Positions 43,030 through 51,466 of a stretch of 64,000 nt of DNA are shown here, in pieces (position 1 is the stretch's first letter; every line of letters starts with the position of its first letter). The stretch is from assembly GCA_963719365.1 (NCBI GenBank), contig OY970380.1, positions 5,146,001-5,210,000 on the forward strand, given 5' to 3'. The notes beneath the pieces are model-generated. The model searched no databases, had not been told where the DNA came from, and saw nothing but the letters and a program-made list of their open reading frames with translations. The position numbers and the translations under genes are program-made. The DNA is from JADGNZ01 sp963719365 (lineage in GTDB: Bacteria; Acidobacteriota; Thermoanaerobaculia; Gp7-AA8).

Positions 43030-43218
43030 ATGCCTGCGAGAAAACGTGAGCTGATCGAGCCGCACCAGGGCGATAAGCGATACATCCGCCGCGATGCGCA
43101 AGGACGGATCAACGAGTCAGACGACGTTGGCCGTTCGCTGACTCAGGATCGCCGCACGAAGGCGGCAACGGTCGCGAAGCACGGACAAGGCGACCGCGGC
43201 GACCGGAAGCGAAGTTAG
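43030..43218 (+). CDS. Small conserved hypothetical protein (62 aa)
   Basis: 62 residues from ATG 43030, chosen because AGGAGG lies 8 bases upstream; the longer in-frame start at 43000 is rejected. Highly charged: MPARKRELIEPHQGDKRYIR, then GRINESDDVGRSLTQDRRTK and a Gly/Lys/Arg tail. Similar ~60-residue proteins of unknown function are widespread in soil bacteria (recalled, not checked). Probably a soluble, largely disordered nucleic-acid- or protein-binding factor. The IS256 insertion ends about 85 bp upstream and may have affected its promoter. Confidence 0.75.
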   Translation: MPARKRELIEPHQGDKRYIRRDAQGRINESDDVGRSLTQDRRTKAATVAKHGQGDRGDRKRS

Positions 43219-43221
43219 CGC

Positions 43222-43333
43222 GCATTTCTCACACGATCAGCGACTCCCATGAATCGAGCGCCTTCTCCCCCACTGAAAAGCGTGGGGGAGAAGACGCTCG
43301 ATGGGAGAGCTGGGATATGAGCGTGAGAAATGC
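43222..43333. repeat. Nested palindrome, GAGCGCCTTCTCCCC family
   Basis: Inner hairpin 43254-43304 (ATCGAGCGCCTTCTCCCCCA with a matching right arm) within an outer pair GCATTTCTCAC / GTGAGAAATGC (43222-43232 and 43322-43332). It fills the gap between two convergent genes and could terminate both. Confidence 0.85.
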
Positions 43334-43336
43334 CCG

Positions 43337-43744
43337 TTAGCGTCCGCTCCAATCGCCGCTCGCGATCAGCGACGGCGTACCGCCATCGGTTCGGGAGATG
43401 CGCGTGAGCGTCACGACGTAGACCGGCAACGACGTCTCGCGCGCCACGCGTGCATCGATGTGCGATGGCAGCGGTAGCCAGTTCGGATGCGTGTGAACGA
43501 TGGCCACGGTTCCGGCCGGGAGCGCACCGTTCCACGTAGCACTGTTCAGCTCTCCGTTCGCGCGCCAGCGAAGAAAGAACGTTCTTCCGTGCGCATCGCG
43601 GATCAGGAACGCTGCTTCTTCCGTGTTCACGCAACCATAACGAGCATTGCGCAGCAATTCGGTGAGCACGCCGCGGACTGCCGGATCGTGAAGATCGACC
43701 GCGTTAAACGTGAGAACGAGAGCGGCGATCACGTTCAGCATCAT
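43337..43744 (-). CDS. JAMM/MPN-type metallopeptidase-like protein, probably exported
   Basis: 135 residues. A complete JAMM motif: Glu42 or Glu43 (CVNTEEAAF), then His84-x-His86-x7-Ser94-x2-Asp97 (HTHPNWLPLPSHID), the zinc-binding and catalytic set of JAB1/MPN isopeptidases. A hydrophobic N-terminus (MMLNVIAALVLTFNAV) may be a signal peptide. Bacterial JAMM proteins cleave isopeptide bonds, release sulfur-carrier adducts or trim peptidoglycan-linked peptides. The neighbours give no clue, so the substrate is unknown. Confidence 0.8.
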   Translation of the reverse strand: MMLNVIAALVLTFNAVDLHDPAVRGVLTELLRNARYGCVNTEEAAFLIRDAHGRTFFLRWRANGELNSATWNGALPAGTVAIVHTHPNWLPLPSHIDARVARETSLPVYVVTLTRISRTDGGTPSLIASGDWSGR

Positions 43745-43801
43745 GCGTGCTTGAACGTTTCGGAAAGGCGAAAGGTTATCGGCGGCGACTGCTGCTTCGA
43801 A

Positions 43802-44161
43802 TCATTCGATCTCGCTGACTCGCGGCGCATTCTGGAGACCGTGAAGACGATCGAGTACGTGCGAGACGCGCTCACGCTCTTCACCCGGCGGAAGACTCTT
43901 CAGTGTTCCCGCGACGCTTTCACGAATCGTGTGGCGGCCATCGTCATCCGCATGCCGGAACTTGGTAGCGAGCACGTACGCGATGATCGACGCCTTCGAT
44001 TCCGACAGCGATACCAGATCGGGGAGATCGCGCAGGAGGCGGTCGGTCGGACGCGCTTCGAGATCTTTGACGAACGCTTCCAACTCGGTGAAGGTCTTCG
44101 CGTCGATGGCTTTCATCACGATCGATGACGTCGGGATCTTGTCGTTTCTGTCAGGTGCCAT
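43802..44161 (-). CDS. Conserved hypothetical protein (119 aa)
   Basis: 119 residues, all-helical, soluble: TFTELEAFVKDLEARPTDRL, LRDLPDLVSLSESKASIIAY, HTIRESVAGTLKSLPPGEER. Amino acid use is that of a real protein, unlike the Arg/Ala-rich frames opposite. A shorter start at Met16 (44116, MKAIDAKTFTELE) is possible. No recognised family; the repetitive helical layout resembles HEAT-like or small scaffold proteins. Confidence 0.65.
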   Translation of the reverse strand: MAPDRNDKIPTSSIVMKAIDAKTFTELEAFVKDLEARPTDRLLRDLPDLVSLSESKASIIAYVLATKFRHADDDGRHTIRESVAGTLKSLPPGEERERVSHVLDRLHGLQNAPRVSEIE

Positions 44162-44256
44162 AAGGGCGTCGATCGTACATGAATCGCGCCTACTCCTGAT
44201 TTCGCACAGCGCGCGACCTGCGAAGGAACGGTTACGAATCGATGATCCCGATCGGA

Positions 44257-45009
44257 TCAGTGATGGTGCGCTGCCAGTTGCTTCTTCGTCTCGGCGATCT
44301 GATCCTTCATCGTGTAGCCAGCGGGAAGCGTGAATGCAGATGCGGGGATCGGGCTCTGGCTGATCGAAGTCACCTCGGTGACGACGTCACCGGCATAGCC
44401 AGACATGCGCGTTCTCAGAGGGACACCGTTGAGCTTTGCTGTGGCCTCCATGAGATTGCTCATCACCTTCGCCATTTTCGGATGCGTGGCCAATCCCGCG
44501 TAGCTGGCATTGGTCATCTTCAGCATCGACGCAGGGTCGATGGGCGAGCGGAGCGTGGGATCGACGCAGTACTCCCATACGAGTTTCCCGCTGGTGATCC
44601 GCGTCTTGTTGCAAGCGCGTCCGATGACGGTGTCCCTGCCGGTATTCTCCACCTTGAATATCGACGGATCGCCGTACAGGTCGTTCATGCCGGCATTGAA
44701 TTCCGCCATACCTTTTCCCTTCGGCTGGTTCGCGTTCATTGCCTCGACGAGGCTGGCGGCATCCGCAATCCTGGTGAAGACGATGGTCTTGTCCTTATGG
44801 CTGATGTGGTAGGTAACGCCGTTCTTGAAGTCGGTCACGAGGTCGAACTGCCTGAGTTGGTCGTTGCTGCGCATAGCGTTCGCGGTCATGTAGGTGGTGC
44901 TGTTGCCCGCGACCCGGCCACTGCTCTTCGAAGTGATCGTGAGATCACCTGCGGAGACGATTGAGCTGACGAGAAACAACGTTGCTGCGGCGATCGCGGC
45001 TGGTTTCAT
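44257..45009 (-). CDS. Secreted DUF4412-like protein
   Basis: 250 residues. Signal peptide MKPAAIAAATLFLVSSIVSA. The mature part is beta-rich and starts DLTITSKSSGRVAGNSTTYM, with DFKNGVTYHISHKDKTIVFT, VIGRACNKTRI and LVWEYCVDPTLRSP, resembling DUF4412/LolA-like folds that bind hydrophobic ligands or sit at the envelope. His-rich C-terminus (AAHHH). It may form an operon with the lipoprotein gene 31 bp upstream of its start. Confidence 0.8.
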   Translation of the reverse strand: MKPAAIAAATLFLVSSIVSAGDLTITSKSSGRVAGNSTTYMTANAMRSNDQLRQFDLVTDFKNGVTYHISHKDKTIVFTRIADAASLVEAMNANQPKGKGMAEFNAGMNDLYGDPSIFKVENTGRDTVIGRACNKTRITSGKLVWEYCVDPTLRSPIDPASMLKMTNASYAGLATHPKMAKVMSNLMEATAKLNGVPLRTRMSGYAGDVVTEVTSISQSPIPASAFTLPAGYTMKDQIAETKKQLAAHHH

Positions 45010-45040
45010 CTGTTTTCCTTTGGACTGCTTTCGTTGCTGA

Positions 45041-45544
45041 TTACCGGGTTACGTGCGTGGCGAGATTGATGATCGTGTAATCGTCGGCCTTGCCGCGAAG
45101 CACCATGACGCGCGACATCGTCGCATCGGAAGTCTCGCCGGTCTGAAACACGGCCATGCGGTCGCCTTCCTCAGTGGTGTGATTCGACGCGGCGGCAGCA
45201 GCCGGCTCCGTTCCCGCAGGCATGTGCTCGTGGTACCACGCATAGACCTTGTCGAAAGAATCGTGGCTGCTCATCTGTCCGATGTGCGCCGCTTCCTTTT
45301 CGGTGCCGAGGTTTCCAGTCCAGGCGCTTTCGAAAACGGTTGGATAGAGCGGAAGTCCCATCGGGCTCAGATCTTCCAACGGCGCTTTCGCGGCCGGCGA
45401 TTTGATTGATGGAGTGGTGGCTGCGGGAAAAGCTGCCACCGTTGGCTGCGTCGCCTGTTCGTGTGAGGAAACTTTGCCGCACGCGATGAGACTGAAGAGG
45501 CAGGAGCAAACGACGAGCGGCCGGAGCTGTGATGGGAACCTCAT
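45041..45544 (-). CDS. Lipoprotein of unknown function
   Basis: 167 residues from ATG 45544 (AAAGGAAA upstream). Lipobox LIAC after MRFPSQLRPLVVCSCLFS, so anchored in a membrane by lipid. A Thr/Pro/Ala-rich spacer (~25-60) is followed by a small domain: MGLPLYPTVFESAWTGNLG, DSFDKVYAWYHEHMPAGTEP and TMSRVMVLRGKADDYTIINL. The combination 'position/time-like strand + KVYAWYHEHMP' is common in small envelope lipoproteins. First gene of a likely operon with the DUF4412-like gene. Confidence 0.75.
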   Translation of the reverse strand: MRFPSQLRPLVVCSCLFSLIACGKVSSHEQATQPTVAAFPAATTPSIKSPAAKAPLEDLSPMGLPLYPTVFESAWTGNLGTEKEAAHIGQMSSHDSFDKVYAWYHEHMPAGTEPAAAAASNHTTEEGDRMAVFQTGETSDATMSRVMVLRGKADDYTIINLATHVTR

Positions 45545-45834
45545 TGGATTTCCTTTCGCGAGGCAAGTGATGGGCGGGTTCGGTGGAAGCTCGAAGACGC
45601 CGGCCGGACTGCTATGCCACGTGTAGGTTGCGCTGGTTCCGCAGAGGCCTTCGGTTGCGTGGGGGGATCGCGCTGTTGGGGTGAGCCGGTGCTCTCGCGC
45701 GGCGCGGTGTGTACATGCTACCACCGCACCCGCGCATGCCAGCCGGCGTTCGCTGTCCCTTCTCCTTCGGCTTAGGCCGATCATGCGCAAAGCATTTGTG
45801 GGGAAGTTTGTTGCCGCTCAAACCTGTCACGCGC
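45545..45834. other. Divergent intergenic region, no feature recognised
   Basis: 290 bp between the lipoprotein gene and the membrane kinase gene. No convincing frame, palindrome or tandem repeat is seen. It must hold promoters for both flanking genes. Confidence 0.5.
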
Positions 45835-47502
45835 ATGATGGAGACTCACGCACGCATGACCAGTCCGAAAGTCATCAGGCAGGCGCCGGCGAGCACGCCG
45901 TCCGTCAGCCGCAAGACCAGCGCGCATCGCGTGCTGCCCGACGACCTTCTGCGCGAGGCGTCGCGCCGGCTCGGGATCGTGGCGCTCACCGGCGCGATGC
46001 TCTGGATTCTCGGCACGCTGCTCGATCACGTCGCCGTTCACCTCATGAGTCATGGCGCGACGCGGTTGCACCAGGCGATGGCCACCGACGTCATCGCCGG
46101 AGTCAGCGTTCTCATCTCGCTCTCGGTTTTCTTCTACACCCGCCGCAGCGAGCGCGATCCTCGTTCGATTCTCGACCTCGGTCTCGTCTACATGATCCTC
46201 ACTTCAATCGCCCTCGGCATGGTCATGCATTGGGAGCACGTGCCGTCGAACTGGCCGGTGTTGCCGGGGATCAGTTGGATCGGAGCGGTGGTGTTGATGT
46301 TCGCGGCGATCGTGCCGAGCACCCGCGCGAAGACTCTCATCGCCGGCTTGATCGCTGTCTCGATGAATCCGATCGGCATGCTGATCGCGCGGGCCCGCGG
46401 CGCGTGGCAGTTCGGCGCGACCGGCAACGTGTTGCTCATGCACTATCCCGACTATCTGCTCGTCGGCGTCGCGGTCGTGATCTCGCACGTGCTCACGAAC
46501 CTCGGGCGCGAGATCGCGTCCGCGCGCGAGATGGGCAGCTACCGTCTGGGAGAGCTGATCGGCAGCGGCGGAATGGGTCAGGTCTACCGAGCGACGCATC
46601 GAATGCTTGCGCGTCCCGCGGCGATCAAATTGATCCGGCCGGAGATGATCCGCGAAGAGAAGGGGGAGTCGGGCCGCGTCGCCGTGAAACGATTTCGCCG
46701 CGAGGCCGAGGCGGCGGCAAGCCTCCGGTCGCCGCACACGGTCGAGTTGTATGACTTTGGAGTCACCGACGACCAGACGATGTACTTCGTCATGGAGTTG
46801 CTGGACGGACTCGATCTGCAGTCGATGGTGCGCGGTTACGGTCCGCTGCCGCAGGAGCGCGTGATCTTCATTCTGCAGCAGGTCTGCGAATCGCTGGAGG
46901 AGGCGCATTCGCGCGGCCTCGTGCATCGCGACATCAAGCCGGCAAACATTCACGTCGGCCGCCTGGGATTGCAACACGATTTCGTCAAGGTGCTCGATTT
47001 CGGACTCGTGAAATCGACCGGCGAATCGTTAGGCGAACAGTGGCTGGCGACGGACGTTGGACTGACGCCGGGAACGCCGGCGTACATGTCGCCGGAGATG
47101 GCGGCTGGCGAAACGCTCGACGGTCGAACCGACATTTACGCGCTTGGATGCGTCGGATATTTTCTGCTGACCGGGTGCCTCGTCTTCGAAGCCGATACGC
47201 TTTTTCAGATGATGGCGAAACGTCTACGCGATGATCCGGTCCCGCCATCGCAGCGAACCAGTTTGCCGATCGATCCGGACCTCGACGCCGTGATCGTCGC
47301 CTGCCTCGCCCGCAACCCCGAGGATCGTCCGGCGAGTGCTGAAGAATTGCGCAGAAGACTCGGCGCGATCGGCGTGCCGGCTTGGGATGAGGATCAGGCG
47401 AAAGAATGGTGGGATCACAGACCCGGCGAACAAACTCCGTCCGCCGGGATCTCGGATGATGCAACGACGCTGGCGCAGGTCACCGAGCGCGAAGCCGTTT
47501 GA
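45835..47502 (+). CDS. Ser/Thr protein kinase with six-helix membrane N-terminus
   Basis: About 555 residues from ATG 45835; ATGs at 45838 and 45856 are alternatives and no clear ribosome-binding site decides. Residues ~45-220 form about six membrane helices (no known sensor domain). The cytoplasmic kinase domain at ~237-500 has GSGGMGQVY (243-251), catalytic Lys265 (AAIK), HRDIKPANIHV (364-374), DFG (388-390) and GTPAYMSPEM. The C-terminal tail is acidic. Unlike the kinase at 16621-18969 the membrane part precedes the kinase and no sigma gene is attached. Signal and targets are unknown. Confidence 0.9.
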   Translation: MMETHARMTSPKVIRQAPASTPSVSRKTSAHRVLPDDLLREASRRLGIVALTGAMLWILGTLLDHVAVHLMSHGATRLHQAMATDVIAGVSVLISLSVFFYTRRSERDPRSILDLGLVYMILTSIALGMVMHWEHVPSNWPVLPGISWIGAVVLMFAAIVPSTRAKTLIAGLIAVSMNPIGMLIARARGAWQFGATGNVLLMHYPDYLLVGVAVVISHVLTNLGREIASAREMGSYRLGELIGSGGMGQVYRATHRMLARPAAIKLIRPEMIREEKGESGRVAVKRFRREAEAAASLRSPHTVELYDFGVTDDQTMYFVMELLDGLDLQSMVRGYGPLPQERVIFILQQVCESLEEAHSRGLVHRDIKPANIHVGRLGLQHDFVKVLDFGLVKSTGESLGEQWLATDVGLTPGTPAYMSPEMAAGETLDGRTDIYALGCVGYFLLTGCLVFEADTLFQMMAKRLRDDPVPPSQRTSLPIDPDLDAVIVACLARNPEDRPASAEELRRRLGAIGVPAWDEDQAKEWWDHRPGEQTPSAGISDDATTLAQVTEREAV

Positions 47503-47513
47503 GGCAATCCTCG

Positions 47514-48038
47514 TTACCGTTTCTTTTTCAACGCTTTCCCGATCGTGAGCTGGAACCCATCGGGATCGTCGATCGAAAACTCGCGGTAGCCCCACGATTG
47601 ATCCTTCGGCTCCGACGTCAGCGTTCCGCCCGCGGCCTTGATTCGCGCAGCGATCTTGTCGATGTCCTGACCGGTCTCGCAATAGAGACGGAATCCGACA
47701 CCTTTGACGCGGTCGCGTCCTTTCTGCCAGTCGTCCTGCCCGATCATGAAGAGCACGTCGCCCGCGGAGAGCTCGACGCCGCGCAGCACTCCATCCATCT
47801 CCCAGCGATCGCCAACCGTAAATCCGAGGACGTCGCGATACCAGGCCAGGCTCTTGTTGATATCGCTGACCGTGAAGCTGGGACTCGCGGACTTGAGACT
47901 GAGTGAGCCTCGCTTTACCTTGGCAGTCTTTGCCGCCGGCTTCTTCGCAGCCTTTTTCGCGACCGGTTTGACGACGCTCTTCGCGCTCTTCGCCTTCGCA
48001 GCGGGCTTCTTTGCTTTGCTCGATTTCTTTGCGGCCAT
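47514..48038 (-). CDS. VOC/glyoxalase-fold protein with histone-H1-like Lys/Ala tail
   Basis: 174 residues. Residues 1-43 are almost only Lys, Ala, Pro, Ser and Val (MAAKKSSKAKKPAAKAKSAK and onward), like the AKP-repeat tails of bacterial histone-H1-like proteins. Residues ~52-168 are a VOC fold: SPSFTVSDINKSLAWYRDVL, GFTVGDRWEMDG, GVGFRLYCETGQDIDKIAAR, FSIDDPDGFQLTIGK, the pattern of glyoxalase/bleomycin-resistance proteins. The terminal Glu-type ligand is replaced (FQLTIG instead of hExxE), so metal binding is doubtful. The tail should bind DNA, RNA or polyphosphate. Confidence 0.88.
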   Translation of the reverse strand: MAAKKSSKAKKPAAKAKSAKSVVKPVAKKAAKKPAAKTAKVKRGSLSLKSASPSFTVSDINKSLAWYRDVLGFTVGDRWEMDGVLRGVELSAGDVLFMIGQDDWQKGRDRVKGVGFRLYCETGQDIDKIAARIKAAGGTLTSEPKDQSWGYREFSIDDPDGFQLTIGKALKKKR

Positions 48039-48095
48039 GGGGGTTTCCTCCTTCGTTGTCTGAGTCTGGAAGTATCTCTCCGAGAATGCCTGCAG

Positions 48096-48326
48096 TCACA
48101 GCGTGTCGGTTAGTTCGGATTCCATCGGAAGGAAGAATCCTTTCTCGGGACAGGCGAGCAGCCAATCGATCACACCGTCGTTTGGTTTTGGCGCGAGGCG
48201 CATAAGACGATATTCACCGCGGGAAATTCGATCGACAAGGAACACCTCGCCGGGCTCGATGTTGTCCAGGTTGCGCCAGGCGGCCGGCAGGACGATCTGA
48301 CCCTTCGACGAAATCCTGATTTTCAT
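48096..48326 (-). CDS. AbrB/MazE-like (SpoVT-AbrB) antitoxin-type regulator, orphan
   Basis: 76 residues. MKIRISSKGQIVLPAAWRNL is the swapped-hairpin DNA-binding start of SpoVT-AbrB domains; the rest (VDRISRGEYRLMRLAPKP) may hold a toxin-binding tail. Such proteins usually pair with a PIN (VapC) toxin directly downstream, but the next gene is the VOC protein, so the toxin is absent. It may act as a transcription regulator or as an 'anti-addiction' antitoxin. Confidence 0.82.
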   Translation of the reverse strand: MKIRISSKGQIVLPAAWRNLDNIEPGEVFLVDRISRGEYRLMRLAPKPNDGVIDWLLACPEKGFFLPMESELTDTL

Positions 48327-48412
48327 GTGCAGTGAGATTATGGCTTATTAAGAATGGTTTCAACTCGGGTTCCTTTCAAACTCTTGTAGAGCTATCACGC
48401 CGGTTCAACCAT

Positions 48413-48520
48413 CGGGGCGGGACGCCCCAATGGCCGCGGGCGAGACGCCCACACTCCTCCGTCGAAAGGAGTGCGGTCGTCTCGACCGCGGGCACTCAGG
48501 CGTCCTCGCCTGAGTGCTGT
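48413..48520. repeat. GGGCGAGACGCCC-type palindromic repeat
   Basis: GGGGCGGGACGCCCC, GCGGGCGAGACGCCCACACT and CAGGCGTCCTCGCCTG are three adjoining palindromes or half-palindromes; the middle one matches 30941-31000 in reverse. It fills most of the gap between two divergent small genes. Confidence 0.8.
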
Positions 48521-48558
48521 CGGGCGGTGGCCGAAATTAGTTCACGAGTGCGTGATGC

Positions 48559-48786
48559 ATGACAAAGACAATTGAAGCTGAGTACCTCGCCGCAGAGAAT
48601 GTGTTGAAGCTTGACGAGCCTCTCATCGGCGTACGGGATCACGCCAAGCTGACTGTCGAGATCAAGTTCTCTTCAACACCCGGGGTTCAGCCCTGGATGG
48701 ATCTTGCCGATTCTCTCGATGAGCATTCCGGGTGCGAGATTGCCTTCGCATTGAACGAGGCTTTCGGGAGAGGGATCTCACTTTAG
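48559..48786 (+). CDS. Antitoxin-like small protein (DUF104/AF2212-like), orphan
   Basis: 75 residues. MTKTIEAEYLAAENVLKLDE and PLIGVRDHAKLTVEI match the short beta-fold of DUF104/AF2212-type antitoxins. The partner gene expected downstream (PIN toxin) is absent: the stop overlaps the convergent GH1 gene by 9 bp. The C-terminal part is acidic. Confidence 0.65.
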   Translation: MTKTIEAEYLAAENVLKLDEPLIGVRDHAKLTVEIKFSSTPGVQPWMDLADSLDEHSGCEIAFALNEAFGRGISL

Positions 48787-50154
48787 GCTTGCCGGTGCTC
48801 CCAGAGGCCGTGCCACCGCTCCACCGTTCGTCCTCACCACTTCCCGATAAAACTTCGCGCTCTCTTTCAGCGTCCGTTTGAGCGTAGCGAAATCGACGTG
48901 GACGATGCCGAAGCGTTTTGTGTAGCCGTGGCTCCATTCAAGATTGTCGAGGAGCGACCAGACGAAATAGCCGCGGACATCGGCGCCCTGTTCGATGGCG
49001 CGGTGGATGGCGAGGATGTGCTCGCGCAGGTAGTGGATGCGTAGCGGGTCGTTGATGGTGCCATCGATCGCGGTTGGCGGGTCATAGAAGGCGGCGCCGT
49101 TTTCGGTGATGTAAATTGGTGTCGGTCCGTAATGCTCTTTGAACCAGAGCAGAACGGCGGTGAGGGCGGGTGGGTAGACCTCCCAGCCGGTCTCGGTGTA
49201 GATCGCGCCTTGCTGCCGGACGCGCGTGGCGCGCTCGATCGGATTCGTTGGGTCGGCCTTTGTCACCGCCCGTAAGTAATAGTTGATCCCGGCGAAATCG
49301 AGCGGCTGTTTGATGAGGTCGAAATCGGCGGCAGGGAAATCCGGCCAAGCCGCGCCGAACATCTCGTTCATCTCCGCCGGGTACGCGCCTTTGAATACCG
49401 GATCGAGATATTGGCGGTTCATGTACGCATCGGCGCGGCGATTGGCGGCCAGGTCCTCTTCGTTTTGCGAGAACGGATATTTCGGCTCGAGGTTCACCAC
49501 CAGCCCAACCTGATGTTTTCCTTCCGCGCGATACACCTGCACGGCGCGGCCATGCGCACGCAACAGGTTGTGCGTCGCGATCGGCGCTTCGAAAAGATTG
49601 CGATGTCCCGGCGCCAGCGCGCCGTGCAGATAGCCGCCATCGGTGACGACCCACGGCTCGTTCAGCGTGGCCCACCACTCCACCGTATCGTCGAGTGCTT
49701 TGTACGCAACGGACGCGTACTCGGCGAACCACTCGGCGACGTCGCGATTGAGCCAGCCACCGCGATCGTCGAGCGCGGCCGGCAGGTCCCAGTGATAGAG
49801 CGTGGCCATCGGCCGGATGCCGGCTTCGCGCAGTGCATCGACGAGGCGGCGGTAGAAATCCAGACCTTTCTGATTTACGCGGCCGGTGCCTTCCGGGAGC
49901 ACGCGGCTCCAGGAAATGCTGAAGCGGTAAGCCTGCATGCCGAGGTCGCGCATGATGGCGATGTCTTCGGGGTAGCGGTGGTAGTGATCGCACGCGATGT
50001 CGCCCGTGTCGCCATTCGTCATCAGGCCGGGCGTGTGGCTGAAGCGGTCCCAAATGCTGGGTCCGGCACCATCTTCCTGCGATGCGCCTTCGATCTGATA
50101 CGCCGCCGTTGCGGAGCCCCAGATGAATCCGGGAGGGAAGCGGACATCGCTCAT
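48778..50154 (-). CDS. GH1 beta-glucosidase
   Basis: 458 residues from ATG 50154 (GAGGAG upstream). Typical GH1: FPPGFIWGSATAAYQIEGA at the start, acid/base Glu166 in TLNEPW, nucleophile Glu351 in YITENG, and NLEWSHGYTKRFGIVHVD near the end. It hydrolyses beta-linked glucosides. There is no signal peptide, so it acts in the cytoplasm on imported oligosaccharides. It is divergent from the LacI gene, with an operator palindrome between them, and is probably part of the same glucan regulon as the receptor, GH144-like enzyme and ABC genes. Confidence 0.95.
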   Translation of the reverse strand: MSDVRFPPGFIWGSATAAYQIEGASQEDGAGPSIWDRFSHTPGLMTNGDTGDIACDHYHRYPEDIAIMRDLGMQAYRFSISWSRVLPEGTGRVNQKGLDFYRRLVDALREAGIRPMATLYHWDLPAALDDRGGWLNRDVAEWFAEYASVAYKALDDTVEWWATLNEPWVVTDGGYLHGALAPGHRNLFEAPIATHNLLRAHGRAVQVYRAEGKHQVGLVVNLEPKYPFSQNEEDLAANRRADAYMNRQYLDPVFKGAYPAEMNEMFGAAWPDFPAADFDLIKQPLDFAGINYYLRAVTKADPTNPIERATRVRQQGAIYTETGWEVYPPALTAVLLWFKEHYGPTPIYITENGAAFYDPPTAIDGTINDPLRIHYLREHILAIHRAIEQGADVRGYFVWSLLDNLEWSHGYTKRFGIVHVDFATLKRTLKESAKFYREVVRTNGGAVARPLGAPASLK

Positions 50155-50209
50155 CGAATCATTCTCCTCATTGACAGCCACGCGAATTGTGAGTAGCGTA
50201 CCGCAAAAA

Positions 50210-50223
50210 TGTAAACGTTTACA
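50210..50223. promoter_or_regulatory. LacI-family operator palindrome
   Basis: TGTAAACGTTTACA is a perfect 14-bp palindrome with the central CG of LacI/GalR-family operators. It lies in the 187-bp gap between the divergent GH1 (start 50154) and lacI-type (start 50342) genes and is the likely binding site of the adjacent regulator, controlling both directions. Confidence 0.85.
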
Positions 50224-50341
50224 CGAATCGCGCTTTTCCGTTGACGGATATCCGAAAAAACGGGAAGCAAACGTGATTCCGGGACTGCCAGACAACGGAT
50301 CGACAAGCACCCATTCATCGACGAATCGCAATCCACCACTC

Positions 50342-51466
50342 ATGCCGATTCCACGGGACGCGCGAACGACCAGACGCCGCAGCAACGCGGCGGCGGCGAC
50401 GATTCATGATGTCGCGGCGCGCGCCGGCGTTTCGGTCGCCACAGTCTCACGCGTTCTGAACGGCATCGCCGTCGTTCGCGAAGAGACGTCGCGCGACGTC
50501 CGCGCCGCGGCCAAGTTCCTGCGCTACGTTCCCAATGTTGCCGCGCGGTCGCTGAGCATTCGCCGCAGCCAGACCATCGGCATCGTCCTGCCCGACGTTC
50601 ACGGCGAGTTCTTTTCGGAAGTGATTCGCGGCATCGACCTGGCCGCGCGGCGCGAGGGGTATCACATCCTCGTTTCCGGCTCGCACAGCGATCCGGGCGA
50701 GATGCTCGAAGTCGTGGAGACGATGCGCGGCCGCGTCGACGGATTGATGATCATGGCGCCCGATGTGACGCTCGCTCCGATCGAAGAGTTGCGGGCGCGC
50801 GAGTTGCCGGTCGTCCTTCTCAACGCCGCGGCAGGAACCGGCGACGCAATCACCATCGACAACTTCGGCGGCGCGCGCGCCGTCATGCGTCACCTGCACG
50901 ACCTCGGGCACACTCACATCGCATTCGTCTGCGGACCGCTGCATAACGCCGACGCGCGCGAGCGACTGCGCGGTTACCGGCACGCCATGCGCGGTCTGGA
51001 GCCGGCAGCGTTGCGCGCGCTGGAGTTTCAGGGCGCGTTCACCGAGGAGTCGGGGTTTGCGGCGGGGGAAAGGATTGCGGCGGCATTGCCGCGTCCGACC
51101 GCCGTCTTCGCGGCCAATGACTCGATGGCGGTCGGCGCGCTGGCTGCCTTTGCCGCCGCGGGCATCCGCGTGCCGGAGTCGATGAGCGTCGTCGGATTCG
51201 ACGACATTCCGATCGCGCGCTACGTCGCGCCGCCGCTGACGACCATGCGCGTCGACATCGCGGAGCTGGGCCGGCGCGCCTTCGCGCTTTTGCTCGGCAT
51301 CATCATCAATCCCGCCGCACACACGGCGCGGCGCGAGCGCGTAGCCACGACGCTCGTGGTACGCGGATCGTGCGGCGCTCCCAAACCGCAACCGAAACAA
51401 TACGCGCAACCGCATCGTGCGGCGCGCGGCCGAAAAAGGGTTCCCGAAAAAGGAGAGGTGTCATGA
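50342..51466 (+). CDS. LacI-family transcription regulator
   Basis: 374 residues from ATG 50342. The helix-turn-helix ATIHDVAARAGVSVATVSRV begins at about residue 19, followed by the hinge helix NVAARSLSIRRSQTIGIVLP and a periplasmic-binding-type sensor domain (EFFSEVIRGIDLAARREGYH, AVFAANDSMAVGALAAFAAA, VPESMSVVGFDDIPIARYVA). It should repress until a sugar, probably a beta-glucoside, binds. Its TGA overlaps the start of the TonB-dependent receptor gene by 4 bp, so regulator and receptor are co-expressed. The C-terminal ~35 residues are Pro/Arg/Lys-rich and may be disordered. Confidence 0.93.
   Translation: MPIPRDARTTRRRSNAAAATIHDVAARAGVSVATVSRVLNGIAVVREETSRDVRAAAKFLRYVPNVAARSLSIRRSQTIGIVLPDVHGEFFSEVIRGIDLAARREGYHILVSGSHSDPGEMLEVVETMRGRVDGLMIMAPDVTLAPIEELRARELPVVLLNAAAGTGDAITIDNFGGARAVMRHLHDLGHTHIAFVCGPLHNADARERLRGYRHAMRGLEPAALRALEFQGAFTEESGFAAGERIAAALPRPTAVFAANDSMAVGALAAFAAAGIRVPESMSVVGFDDIPIARYVAPPLTTMRVDIAELGRRAFALLLGIIINPAAHTARRERVATTLVVRGSCGAPKPQPKQYAQPHRAARGRKRVPEKGEVS

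Noticed and set aside
43487..44128. A 213-codon plus-strand frame overlapping two minus-strand genes
   Set aside because: It spans the JAMM-like gene, its upstream region and the 119-residue hypothetical gene in antisense, with no domain; the minus-strand frames have better composition and motifs.
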